This document shows positions 11,593 to 23,423 of a stretch of 64,000 bases of DNA, one piece after another. Source of the DNA: Corylus avellana (taxonomy: Eukaryota > Streptophyta > Magnoliopsida > Fagales > Betulaceae). The stretch lies in contig NC_081541.1 in assembly GCF_901000735.1 (NCBI RefSeq), forward strand, positions 24,863,743-24,927,742, in the 5' to 3' direction. How positions within the stretch are numbered: position 1 is the first letter of the stretch; each line of letters opens with the position of its first letter. The notes beneath the pieces are model-generated. The model was not told the origin of the DNA. It worked only from the letters and a program-made list of their open reading frames with translations, and made no database searches. Made by a program: the position numbers and the translations under genes.

Positions 11593-11843
11593 NNNNNNNN
11601 NNNNNNNNNNNNNNNNNNNNNNNNNNNNNNNNNNNNNNNNNNNNNNNNNNNNNNNNNNNNNNNNNNNNNNNNNNNNNNNNNNNNNNNNNNNNTATATATA
11701 TATATTTGGATGAATAAGCAATTTCATTAAGAGCAAACAAAACCAATTACAAAGAATCTCAAAATTCAAGCCCTTCCAAAGGGCTACAACGATACCTCAC
11801 AGCGACTAAACCCAATCAACAAAGAGAACCACACAGCTGCAAA

Positions 11844-12351
11844 TAGTGGCGGAGCCAGGCAACTCATATTGGGGGTGCTGCAAAAAAAAATTTTGGCGTC
11901 CTAAAATTTTTTTTGGGCGTACTAAAAGTTTTCTCTACCCTAAAAATTTGGTAATTCACACAATATATGCATCACAAAAAAAATCTATAAAAGTTCATAA
12001 ATATGTGCTTAAATTAATATATTAGAAATGTAACATGCCGACACTATATCAAAAAGACAAATACAAAAAAAAAATAATAATAATAATAGTAAGTGTTTAG
12101 AACTGCACTTTACGGTCTCTTAGAAATACAAAATCATTAAGTATCAAATCTAAATCATATTTTGTATAATGAAATGCTACAGGCAGGCTATCCACAACAA
12201 GTGATGCTTCGAATGTCTAAAAGATCCCACACATGCATGTTTTAGGAAAGAAATTTATCAAAGATTGCACAATTCTCTTTTTAAACCTTTGGAAAACAAA
12301 AAAAAAAATTAAAACCTGGCACCCCCAAATGCTAACGTGGCTCCGCCACTG
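11844..12351. mobile_element. Non-autonomous hAT element, 508 bp, perfect 8-bp TSD
   Basis: The ends are TAGTGGCGGAGCCAG and, reverse-complemented, CAGTGGCGGAGCCACG. It is flanked on both sides by the identical octamer gctgcaaa (11836-11843 and 12352-12359), the target duplication length of hAT elements. The interior is non-coding. Removing the element and one octamer restores continuous LINE 3' sequence. Confidence 0.9.
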
Positions 12352-12576
12352 GCTGCAAACAGATAGCAGCAAACCAAAACAGCAAAAAAACCTTACCAAG
12401 GACTAGAACCAAACCACCAGAACCAGAGATAACCAACTAATAACTACAAAAAAACCTGTGTTAACATAGCAAATCTGCAGGTAAATTCCATAAAGAACAA
12501 AGCACAAGATTTTCTCTAGTTTTTGGAAATTTTCCTTTTCCAACTATTCTGGTTCTAACTTCCCACAGAATTTTCT

Positions 12577-15102
12577 TCAACAATTGTTCCTCTGTTTTTG
12601 GATGATGTGCATGTTTGATTTCATTTCTAGTGCATCAAATGTTGTAGACAGCAGACCCCAAAGCCAAACGACAATGCACAACTTTAAGAGCTTTATTTCC
12701 CCATTCACTGCATGACTGCATCCCAGTTGCAAAAGATCCTCCCAAATTATGGGAGAATTAGCTACTCTGAACCTAGACATACAGAACCTCTAAATTCTAT
12801 AACTGAAGCTACATTCAAAGAAAGGATGGTCACGGCTCTCCAAGTGATTCTTGCAAAAAATGCAAGTGACATCTCCTTTGTATCCCCAAGTCAGTAGCCT
12901 ATCTCTAGCACCCAGCCTCCTCTTCATAGCAAGCCATAGGATGAATGCTTGTTTAGGAATAGCAAGGGGAAACCAAACCAACTTCCACCAATCAATATGC
13001 TCCCTTTTCTCCCTAAGAACCTCCCAAGTATCTGAACTAACAAAGAGCCCTGTTCTTGAAGCAGTCCAAATAGGATGATCAATATGCCCCAAACTGATTT
13101 CAGAGAACCCAGCTTGAATCTCCACCAAAGCTTCAGACCTAGCAGGCCTCCATAACCAGTATCCATTGTGAATAACAGAAGAAAGTTTAAATTCCACACT
13201 GCTTTGAGCATCATAAACAGCTCTATATCCATATTTCTCAAGTAAGATGCTAGCAGGATGCCACAAATCCATCAAGAGATGAATATCTTCTCCAGTCCCA
13301 ACCTCAAATCTCAAAAACTTTTTGGTAGTATCCCTTAACTTGAGTAACTTCCTCCAGTACAAAGAGCAATTTTGAGGGATACCAACACTCCAGAAGCTCT
13401 TTTTCTTAAGAAAATTATCTTTAATCCAAGCCACCCAAAGAGAGCCAGACCTAGCAAACATACTCCAGATATGCCTAAGCATAGAGGTCTTATTCCAGAC
13501 TTCAAGCCTCTTTAAACCCAGACCACCCTCTTTCTTTGGGAAACAAACATCAGACCAAGCCACTTTTGCCTTTGTAGCCTCAACATTTTTCCCATCCCAC
13601 AAAAACCTATTAAGCTTCTGCTCAATAGACTTTATAATCTTCTTAGGAAGGATAAAGATATATGTCCAATACACTTGCAAACTACACAAGACAGAAGAAA
13701 GCAATTGAAGCCTTCGTACAAAAGAAAGATTCCTGGATAACCAGGAATCAATTCGACCAGTAATTCTATCTAGAAGCACTCCACAATCTGTAGAAGATAG
13801 TCTAGTAGAAATCAGAGGGACCCCAAGATATCTCATAGGAAGGTTACCCTCCTTCATTTGCAAATCAGTCAATAATGAATGCTTAACCCTATACGAAATT
13901 CCAGAGCAAAAAAAGGAACTTTTAGAAGGGTTGGCCTTAAGTCCAGACAGCTCTTCAAACTCAACTAAAGCAGCCTTAATAATTTTGATGGAACTCAAGC
14001 TAGCTTCATAAAAAGAAAAAAAAAAAAAAAAGCAAATCATCTGCAAAACAAAGATTAGTAAGCATCATTTTCAGGCATTTAGGATGAAACTTAAATCCTG
14101 AGTCAACACCAGTAGAAGCAGCCATGATCTTAGAAAAAACCTCCATAACTAAGACAAACAAATAAGGAGACAATGGATCTCCTTGCCTTAGCCTCTTCTT
14201 CCCCTCAAAATATCCAACCAAGGTACCATTAAAACAAACATAAAACTTAGGAGAGGTGATACACTCCTTAATCCAACTAAGGAATTTAACTGGAAAACCA
14301 AAACAGTGAAGACAATGAATCATAAACTCTCAATTTGTTGAGTCATAAGCTTTCATTGGATCAACCTTCAAAGTGCATCTAGGATTCCCTATACCCTTAT
14401 GGATTCCTCACAATTTCTTGAACTAGAAGGACATTTTCAGAAATGCTTGTAGAGGGAATAAAAGCTGACTCATTCATACTCACCAAATCTCCCAAAAGAG
14501 GCAACATTTAGTTAGCAATAATCTTGGTAATGCATTTATAAATGACATTACAACAAGCTATAGGCCTATAATCCCCAATTGTAGAAGGGTAAATCCAGTG
14601 GCGGAGCCACGTTGCTCCTTGGGGGTGCCGTGGATTTTAATTTTTAATTTTTTTTTTTTTTTTAACCCAAGGCAGCCTCAAAATAAATAATAATAATAAT
14701 AATTCTTTTTACAATTTTACCTACCCATTACCCAAGACACAACAACCCTTCTCTCGCACCCCCATTTAACCCACGGCAATTTGAGTACATATTTATGAAT
14801 TTTTATAGATATTTTTTGTAATGCATATATTGTGTGAATTACCAAATTTTTAGGGTGGAGAAAATTTTTAGGACGCTAAAAAAATTTTAGCGGCACCCAC
14901 AATATAAAATGGCTGGTTGTGCCACTGGGTTAATCTTCTTAGGAACCAGTGTAAGAATAGTGACATTTACCTCTTTCAACAACAAACCAGAAAGGAAAAA
15001 ACCTTTGATAGTTGCAACCACATCCTTCCCAACAATAGGCCAAGTAGCCTTAAAGAAATATGCAGAAAAATCATCAGGGCTAGGGGCCTTATTGGCTTTC
15101 AT
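12577..15102 (-). pseudogene. LINE ORF2 (endonuclease/RT polyprotein) remnant
   Basis: Segments in order on the minus strand: 15102..14935 has the reverse transcriptase start, KANKAPSPDDFSAYFFKATW. 14323..14006 has the RT core, with RQGDPLSPYLFVLVMEVFS and the catalytic YADD-type box as FADDLLFF. 14046..12790 has the thumb and connection (GLKANPSKSSFFCSGISY, PMRYLGVPL) and ends in a zf-RVT domain with CIFCKNHLESRDHPFFEC. 12780..12577 continues out of frame. Frameshifts fall at an A/T-rich run near 14030 and elsewhere, the region about 14340-14590 has lost its frame, and a hAT insertion splits the RT. The endonuclease domain and ORF1 are absent. Plant L1 ORF2 normally exceeds 1200 residues. 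Confidence 0.85.
14596..14927. mobile_element. Non-autonomous hAT element, 332 bp
   Basis: It begins CAGTGGCGGAGCCACG and ends '...ggttgtgccactg', the degenerate complement. The flanking octamers are ggtaaatc (14588-14595) and ggttaatc (14928-14935), differing at one base. The interior is A/T-rich with a TAA microsatellite. It splits the RT domain of the LINE. Confidence 0.82.
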
Positions 15103-15142
15103 ATGGAAGGGAGTCTCTAATTTCTTCTTCTGTAAATATTAC

Positions 15143-15538
15143 CAACAGAAACGTCAAAACCACGGTTTTTGACCTCATGATACTCTTGGCACAAGGCATA
15201 ATGAAGGCAGAAAAAATGAACACAGCAATCCTAACATGAGCTCTCCTTCAACATATATTGTCTTCGCAGTTTAGATCGATAATAGCACGAGTAACCACAA
15301 CGAGTGAAAGCACTGATCAAGTAAAACAGGGTCGCATTTGCACCGCAAGCTGGAAATTTTCACAAAGACATGCACCTCATTGCATGAGTAATGCTATTTA
15401 GAATAGGATTATGTTGAAAAATAAAGCTTTTAATTTTTTTTTTTAAGCTTTCTCTTTTTTTTATTTATTATTATTATTATTATTTTTTTTAAGAAAAGTG
15501 CATTTTGTTTTGTTTTGTTTTTGTTTTTTGTTTTTTTG

Positions 15539-15569
<31 letters not shown>

Positions 15570-16352
15570 TTTTTTTAAGTTTGATACCCACTTTTTATTT
15601 GATACAGCAAGCTGAAAATTTTCACAAATAGACATGCACGTCATTATGTTGAAAAATAAGGTAATTTTTTTTAAGCTTTTTTATTTTTTAGAGTAAAAAA
15701 AACCTCTTTTGATGTTTTTACTAAAAAAGCAACATTTTATTTGACGGTCTTTTAGGTGCGCGCTAAAAATATTTTTTAAGCTTCTTAACGTAATCCCAAT
15801 AAGTTCTTTATATATTGCTAGACGATTGTCATACAACTCGATCATGTAGTAGTAAAAATTAACCATTGAATTAGTACTTGTAAAAATAACCTGCGTGATA
15901 ATCATATAATAGTCTACTAAATCATGGGAATTGACGAAGTCATAATTCAAACCTAAAATTTTTTACCCTGATATGATGTTGAATCACAATTTTTCTTCAA
16001 AAAATAAACGGATAGAATTTATTTATTTAACCAATCCTCTAACAAACTTTAGATCATATTGTCCGTATAATATATTCTTTCTCTTCTACTTACAAGTTGA
16101 TCCTCTATCTACAATCTCAGAGACCTGTCCGAAAGTAACACATGGACACCAACATGTCAAGCAACCTGTGACAGAATTAGCATATATTAATTAGTTTTAA
16201 ACCCCCAAATATTTCAATAATCACCATATGTACACAAGGATTCTTCAAGCAATAAAGAATAAAAGGCTAGGGAGTTTACAGCTGCGCATGTCTGAGAAGC
16301 AGTCAAAGAGGCCGGTCGACCAAGGGCCTTCTTCACTCTTGGGTCGATCCAT
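15143..16352 (-). pseudogene. PCR/PLAC8-family gene copy A (exons 1-3)
   Basis: The family is plant cadmium resistance/cell number regulator: small Cys-rich membrane proteins of about 150-190 residues implicated in metal efflux and organ size. Exon 1 (16352..16280) starts MDRPKSEEGPWSTGLFDCFS. Exon 2 (16165..16094) completes the hallmark CCLTCWCPC motif, then [15 protein letters not shown]. Exon 3 (15349..15143) gives CGANATLFYLISAFTRCGY and, after a stop, DCCVHFFC. Exon 3 ends at a GT donor after [12 protein letters not shown] stop lies in exon 3 just before DCCVHF, and the last exon is missing because LINE sequence begins at the donor. All splice sites seen are GT-AG. It is a paralogue of copy B at 19238-20599. 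Confidence 0.85.
15425..15595. repeat. Low-complexity T-rich tract with GTTTT repeats
   Basis: Runs of T, an ATT microsatellite and about ten GTTTT/GTTTTT units lie inside intron 2 of PCR copy A. No coding potential. Confidence 0.85.
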
Positions 16353-16990
16353 TTCAGAGCCAGCAAGCTAGTCTCAACGAGCTCAGGTTTGCACATAAGT
16401 GGGAGAAAACCAGAGAGTGGAGAGAGCTGATTATTCAGATTGCATGTATATATAATTAAGTTTGGCTCTTCTAGAATGCTTTTGGTGTGAATTAGGCTTT
16501 TTTGCCCCCACAATGCAAACGTAAGGAGAGAAATTAACATCTCCCAGGTGGTTCAATATAATGCATGCATGTCGTGTTCGTGTAACATGTGTTTGGCAAT
16601 ATGTTCATCTCCCAGCTGGTCCCTGCCGCTGTTGCCACCGAAAATGGAATTTTGGGCCTACCAGATCCACCAACTAGAAAACAACAAACAAACAAAAAGA
16701 AAGAAAAAGAAAAGAACAAGAAAGATTAATTGACGTGGAAAACAACAAATAAAACCAGAGTGAATTCGAATTTGTTGCTCCTTTCATCGACCGCGGAGAT
16801 CGATGGGATAGCTTGGATGGCTATTTGTTAGGATGGTGTCCAATCTATTTGTTGTGAATTCATCTTGACCTTGGTTTTATTAATTATTGGTCCAAGAAGA
16901 ATGCAGAAGAATCTGCTTAGTGGGTAAAAATGCCCTCAGAAAAAGATAAGGAATCTGCTTAGTGCTTAATATCGATTAACTGTACGGTGT
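16353..16990 (-). repeat. Upstream flank of PCR copy A (paralogous to 20600-21210)
   Basis: Sequence upstream of exon 1 is closely similar to that upstream of copy B, with shared 'gctgattattcagattgcatg', 'cccccacaatgcaaacgtaagg' and 'ggaattttgggcctaccagatcc'-type blocks. The duplicated unit therefore includes the promoter region. No TATA box can be assigned with confidence. Confidence 0.65.
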
Positions 16991-18029
16991 CTAGTGATGA
17001 TTTCATTAATCTTGCATAATTTGTTAAAATCACCACCACAAGATTCTATGCCGTATGACTATTTTGAGTCACTTAATTTATTTTCGATTCTGATGGAACT
17101 TGAGAAAGTAAAGATCACTTTTATTTTTCAGAAATTACACTCAGAGTTTTCTTGAATAACATTAATAAACGTCACAAAATATCAAATACCACTCTTTGAT
17201 GGAACTTGAGAGGGATCTCGTAGATCTAATTGAATATAATTCACCGTACCCACTTGTTTTTTAGATATCTGTAATGAACTTGACTCTTCGCTACTTCCCA
17301 AAAAATAATGTGCAGTAAAGTTATTCCAAGTTGTCACTTCCAAAGAATTAAAGGCTTATTTGCGATATGCCATATTTTCGCCTCCGGCCAATTTCCTTTT
17401 ACCCTTAACTTACTTGCTTTAAAAATAAAAAATAAAAAAAATAAAAAAAACTTCGCCATTAAAGCATGTCAAGATTCCCCATCCTTGAATTTGAAGATAT
17501 ACATCCCATTCTTCGACCAGAAAACTTATACTTTGCCATACTGACTCCAAATGACATCTACTGCATGTTTTCTTATTTTACAAGGAAAAAAGGTAATGGC
17601 TTGTCCAAAAATTGTCCTACTTACTAAGCTTGGCCTCCAATTAGCTATACCTTCTTCAAGAGCTTCTATAAGTGGTTAATTAGCAACAAAATATTGAAGC
17701 TTCTCTAAGTTGTTGGAGCTGTTCAAAATGCCTATCCAGTCTTGTTTAACCACCTTCTTCGCCACTGAATTGTAATTCTCTCTGAGCATAACTTCTCTTC
17801 ACTCTAGAATAATTTTCTCCTTATCAACCTTCATCCTTGTACTATCAACAATATTAACTCCCTCAATTACAACCTCATGTACAATCTCCTCCTCACCTCC
17901 ATCACTGCAATGCCCCAGATTTAATTAATTAGAATAATTAACGTGGAGAGTTATTAATTAGCAGTACTTTTGAAATTAATTAACTTATAATTAATTGGGG
18001 AAACAAACCTAAACACCTATCAAGGTGAA
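16991..18029. other. Intergenic sequence outside the DUF4283 remnant
   Basis: Apart from the degenerate frame at 17330-17895 I see no feature here. Confidence 0.5.
17330..17895 (-). pseudogene. DUF4283-type (LINE-associated zinc-knuckle) protein remnant
   Basis: The minus strand keeps a mostly coherent frame with several stops: MEEIVHEVVIEGVNIVDSTR near 17890, KQDWIGILNSSNNLEKLQYF, ANWRPSLVSRTIFGQA, then FWSKNGMYIFKFKDGES and WPEAKIWHIANKPLILWK near 17350. The 'GMYIFKFKDxES...W.IANKPLIL.KW' pattern resembles the DUF4283 domain found in gag-like proteins of plant LINEs. There are at least four in-frame stops and a low-complexity insertion near 17430. It may be an ORF1 remnant of another LINE. 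The assignment rests on pattern recognition only. Confidence 0.5.
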
Positions 18030-18125
18030 TAAAATAGTGGCATCACCGCTAATGACCTCTCATTAGCGGCGACATTGGGGTCGCCGCTAATAATATGGAC
18101 GCTAATGAGCAAAATTCTTGTAGTG
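18030..18125 (+). mobile_element. Truncated CACTA 3' end
   Basis: Short subterminal-like repeats ('gccgctaatgacc', 'tcgccgctaataat', 'gacgctaatgagc') end in ATTCTTGTAGTG at 18125. The last 12 bases match the 3' end of the large element at 42636-42647 (TTTCTTGTAGTG), and the 'gacgctaatg' repeat also occurs in that element's end. No opposite terminus is visible nearby, so only a remnant is claimed. Confidence 0.6.
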
Positions 18126-18839
18126 TGAAGTTCATAAATGCTAAAATACAATGACTCCCTACAATTCTCACTCCACGTGATCCCAAGCTCCAGCTCAATC
18201 TTGTACTTGCTAAATTGTGAAACAAACAAATGTTTCACGGGTGGAAAGGGTAGCAACTACATAAGCAAACATCATACAAAAGTAAAACATGAAATAAGCT
18301 CTTAAAAAATACTCAAAATGACTTCTAGAATTGCTCATTCGCTATTTCACTCGATGTCACCTACAAACGAGGGAGGAAGTTTTAGTTTTCTTCATCTTAT
18401 CTCGGACTCGTTAAAATGAGTAAGTGATCTCTGATGAATTAGCTACACCAATTTTTGTTAAATTGACTTGTTTCATTTTTTCTCTTAGGTTTAAGAGTTT
18501 GTTTGCTATAAATACTTTGTTACGAACGACCAAAAGGGAAGCTTTTGAATATTTTATTAGTTTTCTAATAAGGATTACTAGTTTTCTTTTATTTTGTGTC
18601 AATTTTTTGGTTGAATTATTGATTTGGAGAAAAGTTGTGAATCTTGCATTCACTGTATTTACAACTGACTATGTCACGCTGCATCACTGTCCAACCTTAT
18701 AATGAGACTTATTTACGGTTAGGAAAGGGACCAAGAAGAAAAATAAAATGTAGATTAAACCATCAGCCCTCCATGATAGTACGCTAAGCAATGGAGACCA
18801 TATATATGGTCCTTTTTCTTTGACATTTCGGCTCAAGAT
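18126..18839. other. Intergenic sequence
   Basis: No gene or repeat was recognised; two overlapping opposite-strand open frames of 80-92 codons at 18411-18702 lack any family signature. Confidence 0.5.
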
Positions 18840-19983
18840 TATGGCCCAATTCGAACTGGCCTTCTCCGTCGGACCAGATTACGCCACACCAGCGGGAAGC
18901 AAACAATTAGCCCTCAACGATAGGACTCTAATTTGAAGATCCAAAAGCCTTCAATTGCTTTCTTTCCTAAAAGGGAAGAAGACCATAGTAAAAGATCAAA
19001 TATTTGATCGCTTATTAATTCAAACAGATTACACAAGCACATAAATTAATATTACAACATTAATATTACAAGCTAGCACACGACATAGCTAGGTTTTTTA
19101 TTTTAAATACAAAGCCAAAGTACTGAAGGGGACACAAAAGAGGCCAGCAAAGCAAACCCAAGAAGGTACAACGTTAAATATTATAATATTATTCCAACTA
19201 AATAACACTCCCCATGCACGCATGCAAATGATCAGCGTCACCGCTTCATCCCTCCTTCCACAGCTGGAGCCATCGCCACTCCTTGATTGTTCATTTGCGC
19301 GTTCCCATGCCATCCTAACCATATCCAACAACCAAAACCAACCAACCATTAATTGATATATTTTTAAAGTAATGGTTAAGTAATTAAATTTACCTCTTCA
19401 TATCAGCTTAAGCTTTTAGAACAAGTGGTGATTTAACATGATATCAGAACCAAAGATCGTAGGATCGAACCTTAACTCCCGTCTATCAACCACTTATTTA
19501 AATTAAATGTTCCATGTGTTGAGCCTCACCTATTAAAAGGTAGTTGACCCCACACGTGAGGGGGAGTGTTAAAATAATGGTTAATCGAATAAATTTACAA
19601 ATTTTTATCAGCTTAAGCTTTAGGGACAAGTGGTGATATAATATGTACAACCCATTAAAATTAAATTAAACATTATATATTTAGTTTCAATTGTATTTCT
19701 TGATATACATATATTATTAATTGCCAAGAGACACGTCAAACCCACGGTTCTTGAGCTCACGATACTCTTGGCACAAGGCACAATGAAGGCAGAAAAGATG
19801 AACACAGCAATCCAAACAGGGGGATCTCCACCAACATATATTGTTTTCGCAGTTTTTGACGATAAAAGCACGAGTAACAGAAGCCACAATTTGTGAAAGG
19901 ACTTACCAGGAAAAACAGGGCCGCATTTCCACCACAGGCTGAAAATTTCCACAAAACAAAACTCAAATGTTAATTAATTTATT

Positions 19984-19986
19984 TGC

Positions 19987-20033
<47 letters not shown>
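19984..20033. repeat. (AT)n microsatellite
   Basis: About 22 AT dinucleotides in intron 2 of PCR copy B. Confidence 0.95.
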
Positions 20034-20037
<4 letters not shown>

Positions 20038-20331
20038 TCTTTCTGCTCTACTCACAGGATGCTCCTTTATCTACAATCTCGGAGATCTGCCCGAAAGTAA
20101 TACATGGACACCAAAATGTCACGAAACCTGTAACAGAGTTAATTAGCTTCAAAATGAAAAAAAAAAGGGGAAATTAAATAAAAAAGAAATTTTAATATAA
20201 TCTCTTAAAGAAAAAAGGAGTTCAAAGAAAGAAATTTTTACAAAAAGAGTTTATAGAATTTATTCATTTAACTAATACTCTAACAAACTTTAGATATTAT
20301 ATGTATAATATATTCTTTCTGTTCTACTTAC

Positions 20332-20394
20332 AAGTTGATCCTCAATCTACAATCTCAGAGATCTGACCAAAAGAAACACATGGACACCAACATG
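20332..20394 (-). pseudogene. Extra PCR exon 2 copy inside intron 1 of copy B
   Basis: Minus-strand sequence encodes CWCPCVSFGQISEIVD followed by TGA, where copy A has an Arg codon, and ends at a GTAAGT donor. It resembles exon 2 of copy A more than the downstream exon 2 of copy B. The 'gaatttattcatttaac...ctaacaaactttagat' sequence downstream of it also matches copy A. Copy B may therefore be a recombinant of two tandem PCR genes with a duplicated second exon. Confidence 0.7.
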
Positions 20395-20599
20395 AGCATA
20401 TATTAATTAGTTTTAAACCCCAAATATTTCAATCACCATGTGTATACAAGGATTTTCTTTTCTGCATAGAACATATATATATATAACATCTTCAAGCAAG
20501 AAAGAATAAAAGGATAGGGAGTTTACAGCTGCGCATGTCAGAGAAGCAGTCAAAGAGGCCGGTTGACCAAGCGCCTTCTTCGGTCTTGGGTTGAGCCAT

Positions 20600-21233
20600 T
20601 TCAGAGCCAGCAACCTTGTCTCAACGAGCTCAGGTAATTTGCACATAAATGGGAGAAAATTAAACCAGAGAGTGGAGAGAGCTGATTATTTAGATTGCAT
20701 GTAATATATATAATTAAGTTTGGCTCTTGTAGAATGCTTTTGGGGTGAATTAGGCTTTTTTGCCCCCACAATGCAAACGTAAGGAGAGAATTTAACATCT
20801 CCCAGGTGGTCCAATGCATGCATGTCGTGTAACTTGTGTTGGCAATATGTTCATCTCCCAGCTGCCACCGAAAATGGAATTTTGGGCCTACCAGATCCAC
20901 CAAGAATGCACACAAACTAGAAAACAGCAAACAAACAAAAGAAAAAGGAAAAGAAAGATTAATTGACATGGAAAACAACAAAGAAAACCAGAGTGAATTT
21001 GAATTTGTTGCCACAGAGGTCGATAGGATTGCTTGGATGGCTCTTTGTGGGTGGTGTCCAATCTATTTGTTGTGAATTCATCTTAACCTTGGTTTTAGTA
21101 ATTAATGGTCCTAGTATTTTCGGAAGTGAGAGAATTTATTGAGAAGCATGCAGAAGAATCTGCTTTGAGCATTCTCAATGAATGCCTTGAAAGATTGAAG
21201 GAAATCTGTTTTGTTTAAAGCAGGAGGACAAAC
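20600..21233 (-). repeat. Upstream flank of PCR copy B
   Basis: Paralogous to 16353-16990 (see copy A). It ends where the 8.2-kb duplicated segment begins at 21234. Confidence 0.65.
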
Positions 21234-21869
21234 ATCTTATTTATACTCAAATGTTTACAACGGAGATTAGAGAAGAAAGTATACAAATGGAAAGGTCAAA
21301 TTTTTTATTTTATTTCCAGTTTCATTTTTAATTCTTCAATCTGTTATTCAGTGAAGCCCTACGTACGGGAGAAAACTCAAACTAAAAGCATGAAAGAACA
21401 AAGGAAGGCCACCGAAGAAGAAGAAAATTTTTATAAAACAAGACAAGTGCTAGAAAAGCTAGATGCCTCTCACACCTTACATCATTCTTTTATATAGAAA
21501 AGTGGGAGACTACAAAACACAACACAATTACCTAAGACTTTACACTTCAGAAACACAAGTACCAATATAACAAAAGTACCAAAAACTTTAACAAGAAGAC
21601 ATAATACAAATTCCAAGTAAGGCTTATGTGTACGTATATGCACAAGAGCCTAATTTTATTTATAGGTGGCATAGTGGCATCTTCGTCATGTGCTATGTGT
21701 CCACCACGCTTCTCGACGCCTTATATTATTGCTGTTAGCTATCAAAAACTCTTGTTTGCTTTTGCTGATTGAGTGTAAGCTGACAGATTTTACTACTGAT
21801 GGATTTGTTTTTTACAAGGTTTCACCAAGCTTCTGTCTAATCATCAATCTTCCATAGTGTTGATTAAAT

Positions 21870-22660
21870 TTGAATAATCTTCTTCGTCTAGAGAAGGTGA
21901 AGAAATAAAGCTTTGGCTGTCATCTAGCAAACGTAGGTATTCTATGTCATCAGCCAATAACTCCAGTTTATATGGTAGATCAAGATTCTTTCTTGTCACC
22001 ATATTCTCAAGCAGCTTCTTCGTTTGTTCAATTTGTTCTTGACTCCGAGTTTAATCAATCGTAACTTCAATAAAAAGCTGCCTTCTACCATTTGTTGTCA
22101 TGAATTTTTTAAACGGTGAATTTCTAATTTCCTTTGCTTTATTGAAGAGAATAACTAGACTTTGAGCCCAATAGACCATATTCTTCAACATAAGCAAGAC
22201 TTAGAGTATTTTCCATATTTCTTTCTTCAAATTCTTCTTCATTAGAGGCCTTTAGTAACCATATTATATAAGGTTGAAAGAATTTTTCTCGGACTCTCCA
22301 TCCCACTGAACTTGTTATCTAGAAGGTGAAATATTGGCCCCATTTTATGTTTTTTACTAGATAAGATAGCATAGTCTTTATCATAGTAGGAAACTGGCAC
22401 CATTGTTCTGCTGATATGGCGTGAAAAATCACTTCATTAGTGACTCCCCATTTGATATCTTCAACGAACCATTCTTCATGACTGATGAGAATTGTCAGCT
22501 TCAGGATTCCTTCATGAAGATTAATTTTCTGATGGCTGCAATTTAAGATCGTTTTGATCTTGACTCCTTGTTCTTCAAGTTTTTCTTGAATCATTTGAAT
22601 GAAATCATGAGCAAGTAAACGTTTCACCTTTTCAAATAAAAGAATTCTCCTTGATGCCAC
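21870..22660 (-). pseudogene. Monomer U1 ORF, broken
   Basis: Homologous to the open U2 frame (25963-26775). The first 113 codons are open (RILLFEKVKRLLAHDF... to GQYFTF). A TAG then replaces the Trp codon seen in U2, and further shifts and a stop follow before the conserved ending QSFISSPSLDEE. There is no ATG at the 5' end: the frame enters with ATT-GTG-GCA and stays open a little further upstream without any Met codon. A spliced or non-AUG start is therefore possible. Confidence 0.6.
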
Positions 22661-22904
22661 AATATGCCTATTATTGGCTTAAAATGGCTAATGGTCTTTG
22701 ACGCAATTACAAGTATATGGGTTTTACTATGGCTAATAATGAAACTACACACAACAATAATAATTAAGAAAATGATAAATTGGATAGAACAAAATAAACT
22801 GATATAGAAATATTTGTTGTAAAGAAAACGAACCTTATAAACTTGTTTATTGACTCTTGAAAGTAGTAATTTACAATGACCTTGAGAATTTTTGCAAGTA
22901 ACTA

Positions 22905-22917
22905 GGCTCTGATACCA
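22905..22917 (-). promoter_or_regulatory. tRNA-iMet-type primer-binding site, U1/U2 junction
   Basis: The minus strand reads TGGTATCAGAGCC, complementary to the 3' end of plant initiator tRNA-Met. Both copia elements and caulimovirids use this primer site. The sequence immediately upstream is '...ctcccctacgtaaa', which lacks the CA expected at the end of an LTR. Confidence 0.8.
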
Positions 22918-23423
22918 TTTACGTAGGGGAGAAAACTCAAACTTAAAACATGAAGGAACAAAGGAAGGCTACGAAAGAAGAAGGAAATTTTTACAAAACA
23001 AGACAAGTGCTGGAAAAGCTAGATGCCTTCCACAACTTACATCATTCTTTTATATGGAAAAGTGAGAGACTACAAAACACAGCACAATCACCTAAGGCTT
23101 ACAATACTTCAGAAACACAAGTACCAAAAACTTTAACAAAAAGACATAATACAAATTCCTAGCAAAGCTTATATGTACGTATTTGCACAAGAGCCTTATT
23201 TTATTTGTAGGTAGCATAGTGGCATTTTCTTCATGTTCTATGTGTCCACTTCGCTTCTTGGTGCCTTTTAGTATTGCTGCTAGCTATCAAAAACTCTTGT
23301 TTGCTTTTGGCTGACTGAGTTGAGCTCGTTGATTTTACTGTTGATGGATTTGTCTTTTACAAGGATCCACCAAACTTTTGTCTGATCTTCAATCTTCCAT
23401 AGCATTGATTAAATTGGAATATT

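Larger units (their letters stand above)
11700..15142 (-). mobile_element. L1-type LINE, 5'-truncated, minus strand
   Basis: A non-LTR retrotransposon runs from about 15142 (5' truncation inside ORF2) to about 11700. The ORF2 fragments are described separately. Two hAT elements (11844-12351 and 14596-14927) have inserted into it. It interrupts intron 3 of PCR copy A: the PCR splice donor lies at 15142, directly next to LINE sequence. The 3' end is blurred by the gap at 11593-11692 and a TA repeat. Confidence 0.8.
19238..20599 (-). pseudogene. PCR/PLAC8-family gene copy B (all four exons, one frameshift)
   Basis: Exon 1 (20599..20527) is MAQPKTEEGAWSTGLFDCFS then DMRS. Exon 2 (20127..20056) gives CFVTFWCPCITFGQISEIVD. 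Exon 3 (19938..19725) gives [35 protein letters not shown], then after a one-base shift [20 protein letters not shown] and NRGFDVSLG. Exon 4 (19314..19238) gives WHGNAQMNNQGVAMAPAVEG ending GMKR-stop, typical of the PCR C-terminus. The extra base is supported by length: 214 nt against 207 in copy A, which is two codons plus one base. The intron 3 donor is GC (cttg|GCAATT) where copy A has GT. An additional exon-2-like segment lies in intron 1. The protein would be membrane-embedded through the Cys-rich core. It is probably a recent pseudogene; sequencing error could mimic the frameshift. Confidence 0.85.

Noticed and set aside
18411..18702. Overlapping 80- and 92-codon frames as genes
   Set aside because: They are antisense to each other, lack any domain, and sit in unannotated intergenic DNA.
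22905..22917. Ordinary copia LTR retrotransposon based on the primer-binding site alone
   Set aside because: No CA end precedes the site, no LTR pair can be drawn, and no copia gag-pol domain is present. The possibility of a TRIM is kept open in the findings.
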